Assembly (NCBI GenBank): GCA_018650285.1
Contig: JABIGF010000011.1
Coordinates: forward strand, 1-57,998
Direction of reading: 5' to 3'
DNA: 57,998 nt
Source: Methanobacteriota archaeon
GTDB lineage: Archaea > Thermoplasmatota > Poseidoniia > Poseidoniales > Thalassarchaeaceae
Shown here: positions 49,554-57,487 of the stretch, piece after piece
Layout of the letters: every line of letters begins with the position of its first letter
Position numbering within the stretch: the first letter of the stretch is position 1
Notes under the pieces: model-generated
What the model saw: only the letters and a program-made list of their open reading frames with translations
What the model was told of the DNA's origin: nothing
Databases searched by the model: none
Position numbers and translations under genes: made by a program

Positions 49554-50156
49554 CTACTCTTGTAAACGGGTAATCAACTCGTCCTTCTTACCAGTGACTG
49601 ATTTGCCAGCGGCTTTCAGAAGTTCCTTCAGTTTAGCAACCTTCATTGATGCATAGTCTGGTGCATCTTCGGTAGATTCAGCGGCTTCTCCACCATCTGA
49701 ATCAGGGCCATCTTCTTCAGGGTCCAAATGCGGGAATTCACCAAAGAATGCATCCCATGAATCGGGGGATTGTTCTTCAAACTTTATCGATTTGAGATAA
49801 GTCAATCCTCCATTTAGATATTCTTCAACATTCGCAACCACAGATTTATCCCCAATTTCTCCCAATGAATCTAGAAAGTAAGCAATACCTTTTGATCCGG
49901 TATACGTTGCGAATTGAGTACCAGGCGATGCCCCCTCTCCATCTGGACCTTTTTTCCATTTAATTTTCTCCAATCTCTTTTCTGCTGCAATTCCAACTGC
50001 TAATGCAAATTGCATGACTTCTTGTTGATTTGCTCCAATGAGCACCTTTTCTTGGAGGGTTTCTACATACGACCGTAGATGTCCTGCGATGGCCGGTGCC
50101 CCTCTTAGATCAAGGTAGTCCGTGTTTCCATCTTCATCATGCTGTTCATCACTCAA
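49554..50156 (-). CDS. SAP-domain protein, last gene of the island operon
   Basis: A 200-residue protein. The C-terminal 35 residues form a SAP domain (ASMKVAKLKELLKAAGKSVT then GKKDELITRLQE), a helix-loop-helix that binds DNA. The N-terminal half (VETLQEKVLIGANQQEVMQF then ALAVGIAAEKR) is helical. The middle contains an aromatic-rich stretch (GTQFATYTGSKGIAYFLDSL) and an acidic linker. It starts at a TTG preceded by GAGGTGTTAAT, ten bases after the ATPase stop. It is probably the DNA-binding partner of the DndD-like ATPase. The N-terminal family is not recognised. Confidence 0.75.
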   Translation of the reverse strand: MSDEQHDEDGNTDYLDLRGAPAIAGHLRSYVETLQEKVLIGANQQEVMQFALAVGIAAEKRLEKIKWKKGPDGEGASPGTQFATYTGSKGIAYFLDSLGEIGDKSVVANVEEYLNGGLTYLKSIKFEEQSPDSWDAFFGEFPHLDPEEDGPDSDGGEAAESTEDAPDYASMKVAKLKELLKAAGKSVTGKKDELITRLQE

Positions 50157-50165
50157 ATTAACACC

Positions 50166-52184
50166 TCACTTCTTTTTCCTTCTGTGAATATCCGTAACCT
50201 TTGATTTGCCACTACCACGTGGTTTCTCAATATGAGCAATCAGTGATGTGGCCGGTCCGAAAGACTTCTTTGGATTGCTAGATATCTCGGCGGTGTTTGG
50301 CAAGATGATTACTTGCCGACGGGAAAGTGAGAGTACGTGTTCAAAAATTGCATTAATATATTCAAGGTCGATTCCTTGACCTGGGCTATCTACAATGAGA
50401 GGGAAGTTGATTTCCGAAATCTCGCTAAGGGCTTCAAGTAGGCAATATGTAGCCAACCCTTTCTGACCCGGTGTCAGAGCTTGCAGAATACCCTTTTCAG
50501 AAACTCTAAAACAAAAATCTGCATCTACTTCGAATTTATCATGGTTTTCATCAATTATTTTCAAATATGCATCTCCGGCTTTTTGTGAAAGATTATTTCG
50601 CGTCTGGTCCCTAAATGGTATCTTTGAATCATTACAAAGCTTGATCAAAACCTCTAAGTTCTCAATCGCTGTTTCATATTTTTTAACTTTACCAGATGAT
50701 TTACCCGATTTTTTACCCGTAGATTTCCGTACCTCATATCGCTTTTCTGCACCTTCTTGGGCCAATTGTTGAATGGCTATGCTTTCACGTGTCAACTCTA
50801 ATAATGATGCATTTTCTATATTTTCTTCTTCTTTTTTGGCGGCTTCCTTCAAATATTTTGAAGAGATTCCTTCGCCCTCTGTGATTATTTTTTCCTTTTT
50901 CAACTCAATACCCAATCTTAATTTTGAAATTTCTTTACTGATATCTGAAACACGGGTAAACTCCAAATCGGTTTGCAAGTCTCTCATTTCCATAATCTTC
51001 TGCCATAGTGGACCTTCTTCAGGGGAGTTAACTGTGCGTTCAAGTTTGTCCTTTTGCTTCTTAATGATTTCAATTTTTCCGCTGAAATCTATTCTTTGTT
51101 TAGGAGTATCAGGATGTAAATGATCACAAGTATTGCAGGACTTGCCGCCCACTAAATTACCTAAATCGTCAATTAAATTTTCTAGTCGATTAATCTCTTT
51201 GCGTTGTCGTCGTTGACGCTTAATTGTAGTGAGTTCAGACTCGATCTGTGCCTTTATGTTTGGTAGCATGATGGTTTTCCAAGATTGGGAGATTTGTTTG
51301 GATAACTCTTTTTCTTTGGTTACAATCAAATCTGTGTCATCTTCAATTTCTCCCTCCCAAGCATCGATTTTTCCTTGAATTGTCTTTGCATCACCCTTAT
51401 CCTTGAACCATTGAATTCCATCTTTCACCAATTTATCGTATTTAGCTTCTTTTAGTTCCAATCTCTCAATTTCAGCTTCGCATTCAACGATTTTGTCTGA
51501 TAACTCCTTCAAATCTTTTTTACGTGTCTTATCTTTTTCCAGCTTGGCGTCTTCTTTTCGTATTCGTGCTCTGGTTCTATTCTTGATTTGTCCCATCCCA
51601 GCAATCGCTGCATCCATTACATGCATACGGAGTAGTTCTTCAGTCGCATCGGCTAATCCTGCTCGCAAGGGTGAGAAAAGCTTCCTGTATTCTATCATCG
51701 CTTCTCCATCAATAAAGAAGAATTTGACGATTTGTTCGGGTAGCATTTTCTCAATAAAATCTTCAGGGTTGGTGAGCTTTGTTTTCTTTGAATCCAAGAT
51801 CACAAAATTATCGCTGAATTCATGTTCTTTCGCTTTGGATTTGGTTGCACTGTACGATCTTTTTATGTTGTAAACCTCCTTCAAATGGGAGAAGTGTGCT
51901 TCAACAGAGAATTTCTTTTCCCCCGCCATGTAAGCCTTATGATTCATTAATGGCTCCATAGACAAATTCTCGTGAACTAAGGGTTTCTGTAGGTCAAAGT
52001 CTCTCGCTTTAAGATTATCTGCGCCATAGAGAAGGAACTTTATCGCTTCGAAAAAAGCAGATTTGCCCTTGCCATTTCTTGCATATAGGATTGCTGAATT
52101 TCTTGTGGATGTGGGGCCACTGAAATCAATATATACATCCTTATAGGATTGCCAATTGGTGAGCTTGATGTCCTCCAATTGCAT
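50166..52184 (-). CDS. DndD-like / Rad50-like zinc-hook ATPase
   Basis: A 672-residue SMC-type ATPase with the length and order of DndD. It has Walker A ILYARNGKGKSAFFEAIKF (about 33-51), the DndD-type motif QIVKFFFIDGEAM (about 151-163), a long coiled coil, a zinc-hook CNTC (C350, C353), a return coil, a signature-like LTPGQKGLATYCLLEALSE and Walker B FPLIVDSPGQGID. Such ATPases bridge or survey DNA in phosphorothioation (Dnd), Lamassu and related defence systems. No DndB, C or E partner is present here. It starts at an ATG two bases after the stop of the 68-residue gene. The C-terminus is basic (KSKVTDIHRRKKK). Confidence 0.88.
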   Translation of the reverse strand: MQLEDIKLTNWQSYKDVYIDFSGPTSTRNSAILYARNGKGKSAFFEAIKFLLYGADNLKARDFDLQKPLVHENLSMEPLMNHKAYMAGEKKFSVEAHFSHLKEVYNIKRSYSATKSKAKEHEFSDNFVILDSKKTKLTNPEDFIEKMLPEQIVKFFFIDGEAMIEYRKLFSPLRAGLADATEELLRMHVMDAAIAGMGQIKNRTRARIRKEDAKLEKDKTRKKDLKELSDKIVECEAEIERLELKEAKYDKLVKDGIQWFKDKGDAKTIQGKIDAWEGEIEDDTDLIVTKEKELSKQISQSWKTIMLPNIKAQIESELTTIKRQRRQRKEINRLENLIDDLGNLVGGKSCNTCDHLHPDTPKQRIDFSGKIEIIKKQKDKLERTVNSPEEGPLWQKIMEMRDLQTDLEFTRVSDISKEISKLRLGIELKKEKIITEGEGISSKYLKEAAKKEEENIENASLLELTRESIAIQQLAQEGAEKRYEVRKSTGKKSGKSSGKVKKYETAIENLEVLIKLCNDSKIPFRDQTRNNLSQKAGDAYLKIIDENHDKFEVDADFCFRVSEKGILQALTPGQKGLATYCLLEALSEISEINFPLIVDSPGQGIDLEYINAIFEHVLSLSRRQVIILPNTAEISSNPKKSFGPATSLIAHIEKPRGSGKSKVTDIHRRKKK

Positions 52185-52186
52185 GG

Positions 52187-52393
52187 TTAATCAACCCCTA
52201 ATAGCTTTTGAAGAGCCTCTTCGAATTCAGTTGTATCTGGCTTTTGTCCCTGATCAAAAACTAGCTTAATAAACGCATTCAAATCAGCATCAGAGATACT
52301 CCCCTTGTCTTCCTTTTTCCGTGTTTTCCACGTTGCTTTTATGGCCGCTTCGAGGTCGTTTCTAGAAGTGGTCCCGGTACTTTTCTTCGCCAT
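52187..52393 (-). CDS. 68-residue small island protein
   Basis: A small soluble, highly charged protein (RNDLEAAIKATWKTRKKEDK, then SDADLNAFIKLVFDQGQKP and FEEALQKLLGVD), probably two or three helices. It sits between the PLD-helicase and the DndD-like ATPase with gaps of four and two bases and has its own AGGAGG ribosome site, so it is clearly expressed as part of the operon. It could be an adaptor analogous to small subunits in SMC-based defence systems. No family is recognised. Confidence 0.75.
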   Translation of the reverse strand: MAKKSTGTTSRNDLEAAIKATWKTRKKEDKGSISDADLNAFIKLVFDQGQKPDTTEFEEALQKLLGVD

Positions 52394-52397
52394 TACA

Positions 52398-54692
52398 TTA
52401 ACGCCTCCTTTTACGCTTCTTCACCCTATCATTTAATATTTTTTCAAGGTAATCGTATGTCAATTTCACGTGACTTTTGTTGTCTGCGTCCAACATAAAT
52501 TGTTCGATTCGTTTCAATTCCCCATTGAGAATCGATTGAGTTGCAGATTCGCCAGCCGATTGGTGGGGGATGACTGCGAAATCATAGATGTGTGCTTCCT
52601 TTTTCTTCTTCTCCTTGTCGACTCGTAACATTCTACCACGTCTTTGCACAAATTCTCGTTCGACCATGGATGATGATAGAATTACACCATGGGTTATCAT
52701 TGGGATATCGACACCCTCATCCAGGCACTTCACTGCTAGAAGTATCCCCCCGTCTTCTTCGAATCTAGCTATGTGTTCTTCTCGTGATGGAATGTTTTTC
52801 GAAGTATATTCCCACCAGTTTCTTGAGACCTTCTTAATGATGTTTCTTGCTTCGTCAAGATATGCAGAATGGGCACAATACACCAGCCAATGTTGCCCTG
52901 GGAGATAATGATCTTTCAGTACTTGCTCAAGACCTCGAAGTTTTGCCCCCACTGACTTGATTACCATTCTTGCTTGGTGGATTGCTGGATTGGAATCCAT
53001 ATTCATGAATTTGCCAATTTCTTTTCTGAATGCATCATATTCAACTTGTTCTTGCTCAGACATTTGCACTCTTTCAAGATGGTATTGGTAAGGTGTTAGG
53101 TATTTTTTTTCTATTCCATCAGCTAAACTGAATTCATGTATTACATCCCCCAGCAATTTTATGACTCTTTCTTTTCTCACGAAGTTATCAAATTCATATG
53201 ATTGCTTGAGATCATCAAGGTCCCATATTTCATCTGAGGTTTCCTGTTCTTCATCGGTGGAAGGATATGGGGTGGCACTTAGTCCCAATGTAAATTTGAA
53301 ATTCACCTCATTATCGAGAAGCCATTGAAACCTAGGCTCAGATGCTCGATGACATTCATCGAAAACCAAGAGGCAACGTTCCCTTGCCTGGCTTCCAGAT
53401 TTGATTGCTTCTCTGAATGAGTCGCCAATGAATGTATCTTTAACCACAATTAGAACCACGTTTTTAGAAAGGTGATTATTTGATAATTGTTCGATTACCA
53501 GTTCTTGCATCGAAGCACCTGAGTCGCCCCCGATTAGAATGGTTTCCATTCCGAATTTTTCAATCTCCTTCTGCCATTGGGATTGCAATTTCACTAAAGG
53601 CACTACTACGATACTGAAATTCTCCTCATCTTCTTTTAGATGTCTTTCAATTGCAGCAATGGCAGTTACAGTTTTCCCACTTCCTGTTGCATGTTTTAGA
53701 ATCCCTCTCTTACCTGCATCTTCCCATTTTTCCAAAGCCTCTTTCTGATGTTCTCGACCTCCGACCCATTCCTCAACATTCTCAAGAGAATCGTTAGAAT
53801 CATCCTCATCAACTGGGTCTTTCTTTTGATTCCCCTCTTGCTCATCTTCATCAACATCATCATCATCATGTAAGTTAGATTTCGAGGCTAGTTTTTTCTC
53901 GAATTCTTTGTAAAGATTAGCGGACCTTTTGGCTGCTCGTTCCTTGTGATTCTCTGGATCCCAATCCTCATCCTTTAGCGTGGGTAATTGATCCCTTGAA
54001 ATTGAATCTATCTCGACAATTATTGTACCTTCACCAGATGATTCTTTTGCTCCATCACGGAATCCGTCCTTCTCGATATCAGAAGTCAGCCTAGTGATAA
54101 CCGGATTCGCGAAATCCTTCCAAGATTCTGCATCTTGTTCCCATTTAGCCCAGACATTGAAATGCTCTTTGTTTCCTTTACCTAGACCACTAAGAAGTGC
54201 AGGATAGGTTTCATTGATACTACCATCAAAAACAACCATTTTTTCATCATTGGAGAAGAATCCTGATTTAGAGTGGTCGAGTGAATATGGGGTGTCTTTC
54301 TCTCTTTTTCTAAGACTGACATAAACTGTCATTTGGCCGGCGTGAACAATTGCAGCTAACATTTTCACGGGATCTGCAAGTTGGTCGTTGACAAGCATTG
54401 AACGTAACTCTTTGAGAACCTCTTCCTCACTCCTTGATTGCTCAGAAACTATTGCATCGAAATCGGAGGGATAAACATCAATACAAGTAATCAATGTGAT
54501 GTGATTGTTCTTATTTCTTAGAATAAAATCTAATATTTCCTCGCTCATTGCATTATATACATTAGATTTGAAATATCCAGCATCTCTAACATATGTGGAT
54601 GCCCATTTCAGACATGGCCTATACAATTTATCAATCACATTGACCTGATCGGTGTAATATTTTCCACTGACTCGCCCCTCGCCACCTATCAT
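52398..54692 (-). CDS. PLD-domain SF2 helicase
   Basis: A 764-residue fusion. Residues 1-200 form a phospholipase-D-like domain with an HxK motif (LDHSKSGFFSNDEKMVVFDG then SINET), as found in helicase-linked PLD nucleases. Only one HxK is seen, so a dimer would be needed for activity. A low-complexity acidic linker (about 275-305, DDDDVDEDEQEG) leads to an SF2 helicase: HQKEALEKWED (Q-like), ILKHATGSGKT (Walker A, 335-341), LLVFDECHRAS (DECH), LGLSATPYPS, and REFVQRRGRMLR (motif VI), close to XPB/type III-like helicases. A nuclease-coupled translocase role is likely. The ATG follows GGTGATATC. It is the central effector candidate of the island. Confidence 0.9.
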   Translation of the reverse strand: MIGGEGRVSGKYYTDQVNVIDKLYRPCLKWASTYVRDAGYFKSNVYNAMSEEILDFILRNKNNHITLITCIDVYPSDFDAIVSEQSRSEEEVLKELRSMLVNDQLADPVKMLAAIVHAGQMTVYVSLRKREKDTPYSLDHSKSGFFSNDEKMVVFDGSINETYPALLSGLGKGNKEHFNVWAKWEQDAESWKDFANPVITRLTSDIEKDGFRDGAKESSGEGTIIVEIDSISRDQLPTLKDEDWDPENHKERAAKRSANLYKEFEKKLASKSNLHDDDDVDEDEQEGNQKKDPVDEDDSNDSLENVEEWVGGREHQKEALEKWEDAGKRGILKHATGSGKTVTAIAAIERHLKEDEENFSIVVVPLVKLQSQWQKEIEKFGMETILIGGDSGASMQELVIEQLSNNHLSKNVVLIVVKDTFIGDSFREAIKSGSQARERCLLVFDECHRASEPRFQWLLDNEVNFKFTLGLSATPYPSTDEEQETSDEIWDLDDLKQSYEFDNFVRKERVIKLLGDVIHEFSLADGIEKKYLTPYQYHLERVQMSEQEQVEYDAFRKEIGKFMNMDSNPAIHQARMVIKSVGAKLRGLEQVLKDHYLPGQHWLVYCAHSAYLDEARNIIKKVSRNWWEYTSKNIPSREEHIARFEEDGGILLAVKCLDEGVDIPMITHGVILSSSMVEREFVQRRGRMLRVDKEKKKKEAHIYDFAVIPHQSAGESATQSILNGELKRIEQFMLDADNKSHVKLTYDYLEKILNDRVKKRKRRR

Positions 54693-54710
54693 GATATCAC
54701 CAAATGTAGT

Positions 54711-55532
54711 TCAATTAATTTTTTTAAAGTTCAGGATATGATCAACACCAGTGGCATGTCCACCCATGTCTTCAAATCCAAGGAGTAATTTTGCCATTAA
54801 AAAATCTATGGCAAATCCAGTCCAATAGTCTTGTCTACCATTTGAAAATTCAGGGAACTCCTCCCACTCTTTCTTTGGTAATTTAACCCACAATTTCCCA
54901 GAATCCTTTCTATTATTGTGTTCCCATTCAGCCATTTGATTATCGAACCATCCTTCAGGGTATTCGGGTGAATGATCTTTCCACAGCCGAATTTCAGTAC
55001 CAACCAGGATTTGGAGAAGTGGGGATAATAATAATTCTAAATCAGAAGGGCAGGGAGGCAATTTATTGTAATTATTAACCTCATATTGTAATCTTATTAT
55101 GCCACCAATATTTTTGAAACTCGATTGGAATTGAATTGGTCTATCATTATATTTCAAATTCAATCTTCCAACCTTTTCCCTTAGTTTATTGTGCCATTCT
55201 TGCGTCCATTGCATTTGCACAAGTTTGGCGTGACTAGGAGTTTCCTCCCATGGAACAACATGACCATCATTTTCAACTAGAAATAGTTCAAAACCACTAA
55301 CGATGGCATTCAAATCTCTTCTTTTTGAATTACGTCCAGGTCGAGAATTACTGGGAAAAGCATCGCTTTTATTTTTATCAAATGTCCAAATGATGATTAG
55401 CTTCGGAAGGGATTCTGTTTTCCATCCATCAATTGAAGATAGCTGGATTCTTTTACCAGTTTCGGAACCTCTAGATTTGCTTTCAGATTTCCTAAGCAAA
55501 GCCCTCCAATCAAATTCCTTAGGTGCCGCCAT
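54711..55532 (-). CDS. Unknown 273-residue island protein
   Basis: A soluble protein, Trp- and Asn-rich, with mixed beta and alpha patterns: LSSIDGWKTESLPKLIIIWT, a loop of basic residues (SNSRPGRNSKRRD), FKNIGGIIRLQYEVNNYNK and a C-terminal helical segment WTGFAIDFLMAKLLLGF. I see no nuclease, methylase or NTPase motif. It overlaps the 3' end of the methyltransferase gene by 14 bases and ends 18 bases before the helicase, so it is part of the same operon. It may be a specificity or sensor subunit; this is a guess from position only. Confidence 0.8.
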   Translation of the reverse strand: MAAPKEFDWRALLRKSESKSRGSETGKRIQLSSIDGWKTESLPKLIIIWTFDKNKSDAFPSNSRPGRNSKRRDLNAIVSGFELFLVENDGHVVPWEETPSHAKLVQMQWTQEWHNKLREKVGRLNLKYNDRPIQFQSSFKNIGGIIRLQYEVNNYNKLPPCPSDLELLLSPLLQILVGTEIRLWKDHSPEYPEGWFDNQMAEWEHNNRKDSGKLWVKLPKKEWEEFPEFSNGRQDYWTGFAIDFLMAKLLLGFEDMGGHATGVDHILNFKKIN

Positions 55533-57423
55533 CAGAACTCGGAGAAGGAGGGGGGATATAACCGCGTAATGCGTCCATTTTCCCTTTCAATGAATTAGTT
55601 TTGCACCCAAATACACGACTATGCGGGCGCATATCAATTGATTGTAACAATCCTGTGTCAATGTCTTGAAGGATGTCTTGTCGGTAATTATAGTTGATAT
55701 TTGGGATGTCCTTTCCAGCATTCCGCTTGAAAACTCTGCATTTATCTAATGCCCCATCCAGCTGCTTGCTATAAGTTGCTGCTAATTTCAAATTGATAGG
55801 AAGCAATGGAAAACTCAAGATATCTTTTTTTTCCACTTGGAAGCCATTTCCATTTACTCGCCACCACCAGTAGAATAGGTTACTGTTTAGAGTTGCATGA
55901 ACCACATCGTAATACTCTGATTCGACTCTAAGTAATATTGTATTTGGTCGTTCTAAATCAATTGGAACTGCACTAATGAAATATCGAATTGCCTTTGGAA
56001 CATGCAATATACGGCCTGTATCTTTTGTTACTACATTTGAAATGGTATGCTTTTGCTGTCTAAGCACCCGATATAGATGTAAATCTTCTTTGTTTTCCAG
56101 CATTGGAATGGTTCCGTTATGCAGATCGGATTTGCTTATTCTTATTTGCCTCAATGACTTGAATAAATCGTTCCTCTCCTCTCGTCTTCTCCATCGAAGC
56201 AAGGGAGATGTGTAAATCGCTTTGCGTTTGTTTTGATTTAGAGTAATTATAGCAGTTCTTTGGTTGATATTTGTATTAGTATTTGACTCAATTTTCCCCT
56301 GATCGAATAAGAAATCAGGGACACTATCGAATACTTGAAATCTAATCTCAGCATCTTTTTTAAACAAAAAATCTCTCAGTGGTTGTGTTTCTTTAGCACC
56401 TACAATGCTTTGCGGTACAATGAAACAAAACAGCCCACTTTCATTGAGTAAATTCACTGATAATTCAGTGAATGCAGCATACAAATTTCTAGATTTATTG
56501 ACGGTGAAATTAGGCAATGACTCAGGCTTTACTCTCACATACGGAGGATTTCCGAAAACCGCAGCATATCCGGATTTACAATCTAATCCTGTATGATTTA
56601 TCCATTCCTCAATATTTGAGCATGAACCTGCACCTAAACTATCGCATAAGGAAAAATTCAGACGGACGCCCGATTTAGGGCAACCAGAAGTAATCCACAT
56701 GACAACTCGGGCTAATTGAAGTGCTTCGTCGTCAATATCACATGCATGAATCATCCCTTCACAGACTTGGATTCGAAAATCACCTTCGTCGGTCAATCTC
56801 CATTTCCTTCTAGCCCTTTCCCATAATTTACGAACGAATTGTGAACAAAATGCCCCTGAACCTACTGCGGGGTCGAGTACATTTAATTCAAGCAATTGCT
56901 CAAGGGTTTCTGCTTTAGAAATCAAATTCTTTGTAATTGATGTGCACATGAAATCGGTTACATCAAATGGTGTGTAAATTTTTCCAGCGCCTCTTCGTTG
57001 TGGGTTATGCACTAATTTTACACCTCCATTTTCCCAGACAGCTTGATGTCCAGAAAATAACTCTGAGACTCCTCCAAGGTCTTCTTCCGAAATTACATTC
57101 CGCTTCTCATCAATGAAATCACACAGTGATTTCAAGGTTGGACTTCTTGTTGATTTATCTCTAGCAGTGATAATAACGTCCAAATCAGCATTGAATAGGG
57201 ATAATGCACGACCACCCTCAGTCAAACCAAGTGGGATCTGTTGTTTTGTTAACGCTTCTACTGAGACGCCTAAAGCAATTCTTGAGGACGATAGATATAC
57301 CTCCGATACTTTCTTTCTACTCGTTCGCGATGTGGTGTTATTCTGGACAAAGTCAATAATTACATCAGAACACAATGCTGTAAGCCTCTTACGCGCAGAG
57401 CTGCGTTCGAGTTGGCTTACCAT
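55519..57423 (-). CDS. Adenine-N6 DNA methyltransferase (Eco57I/TaqI-like)
   Basis: A 634-residue DNA methylase, first gene of the island operon. A helical N-terminus (about 140 residues) is followed by the Eco57I-type opening KIYTPFDVTDFMC, SAM-binding motif I LDPAVGSGAFCSQFV (about 183-197), an acidic motif II ACDIDDEAL, and catalytic motif IV VFGNPPYVRV (NPPY, 292-295). The C-terminal part has the TaqI-like sequence-recognition features VNGNGFQVEKKDILSFPLLP. No nuclease motif is seen at either end, so self-marking and cutting would be done by separate genes. It is shorter than BREX PglX (about 1200). It starts at an ATG at a leaderless TATA distance. Confidence 0.93.
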   Translation of the reverse strand: MVSQLERSSARKRLTALCSDVIIDFVQNNTTSRTSRKKVSEVYLSSSRIALGVSVEALTKQQIPLGLTEGGRALSLFNADLDVIITARDKSTRSPTLKSLCDFIDEKRNVISEEDLGGVSELFSGHQAVWENGGVKLVHNPQRRGAGKIYTPFDVTDFMCTSITKNLISKAETLEQLLELNVLDPAVGSGAFCSQFVRKLWERARRKWRLTDEGDFRIQVCEGMIHACDIDDEALQLARVVMWITSGCPKSGVRLNFSLCDSLGAGSCSNIEEWINHTGLDCKSGYAAVFGNPPYVRVKPESLPNFTVNKSRNLYAAFTELSVNLLNESGLFCFIVPQSIVGAKETQPLRDFLFKKDAEIRFQVFDSVPDFLFDQGKIESNTNTNINQRTAIITLNQNKRKAIYTSPLLRWRRREERNDLFKSLRQIRISKSDLHNGTIPMLENKEDLHLYRVLRQQKHTISNVVTKDTGRILHVPKAIRYFISAVPIDLERPNTILLRVESEYYDVVHATLNSNLFYWWWRVNGNGFQVEKKDILSFPLLPINLKLAATYSKQLDGALDKCRVFKRNAGKDIPNINYNYRQDILQDIDTGLLQSIDMRPHSRVFGCKTNSLKGKMDALRGYIPPPSPSSDGGT

Positions 57424-57445
57424 GTGACCTTCGTTTCGTCGGGGG

Positions 57446-57454
57446 TATTTAAGC
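57446..57454 (-). promoter_or_regulatory. TATA box of the island operon
   Basis: Minus-strand GCTTAAATA centred about 26 bases before the ATG at 57423. It is the only clear promoter on this strand in the island, consistent with one polycistronic mRNA for all six genes. Confidence 0.6.
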
Positions 57455-57487
57455 TAATGGAGGAGGGAATGAATAAATTGTAAATAA

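Noticed and set aside
49554-57423. Dnd phosphorothioation system
   Set aside because: The 672-aa ATPase has DndD-like motifs, but no DndB, DndC (PAPS reductase-like), IscS/DndA or recognisable DndE is present. The modifying enzyme here is an adenine methyltransferase.
49554-57423. BREX or DISARM
   Set aside because: The methyltransferase is only 634 residues, and PglZ, BrxC and BrxL (BREX) or DrmA and DrmB (DISARM) are missing. A PLD domain and SF2 helicase alone do not define either system.
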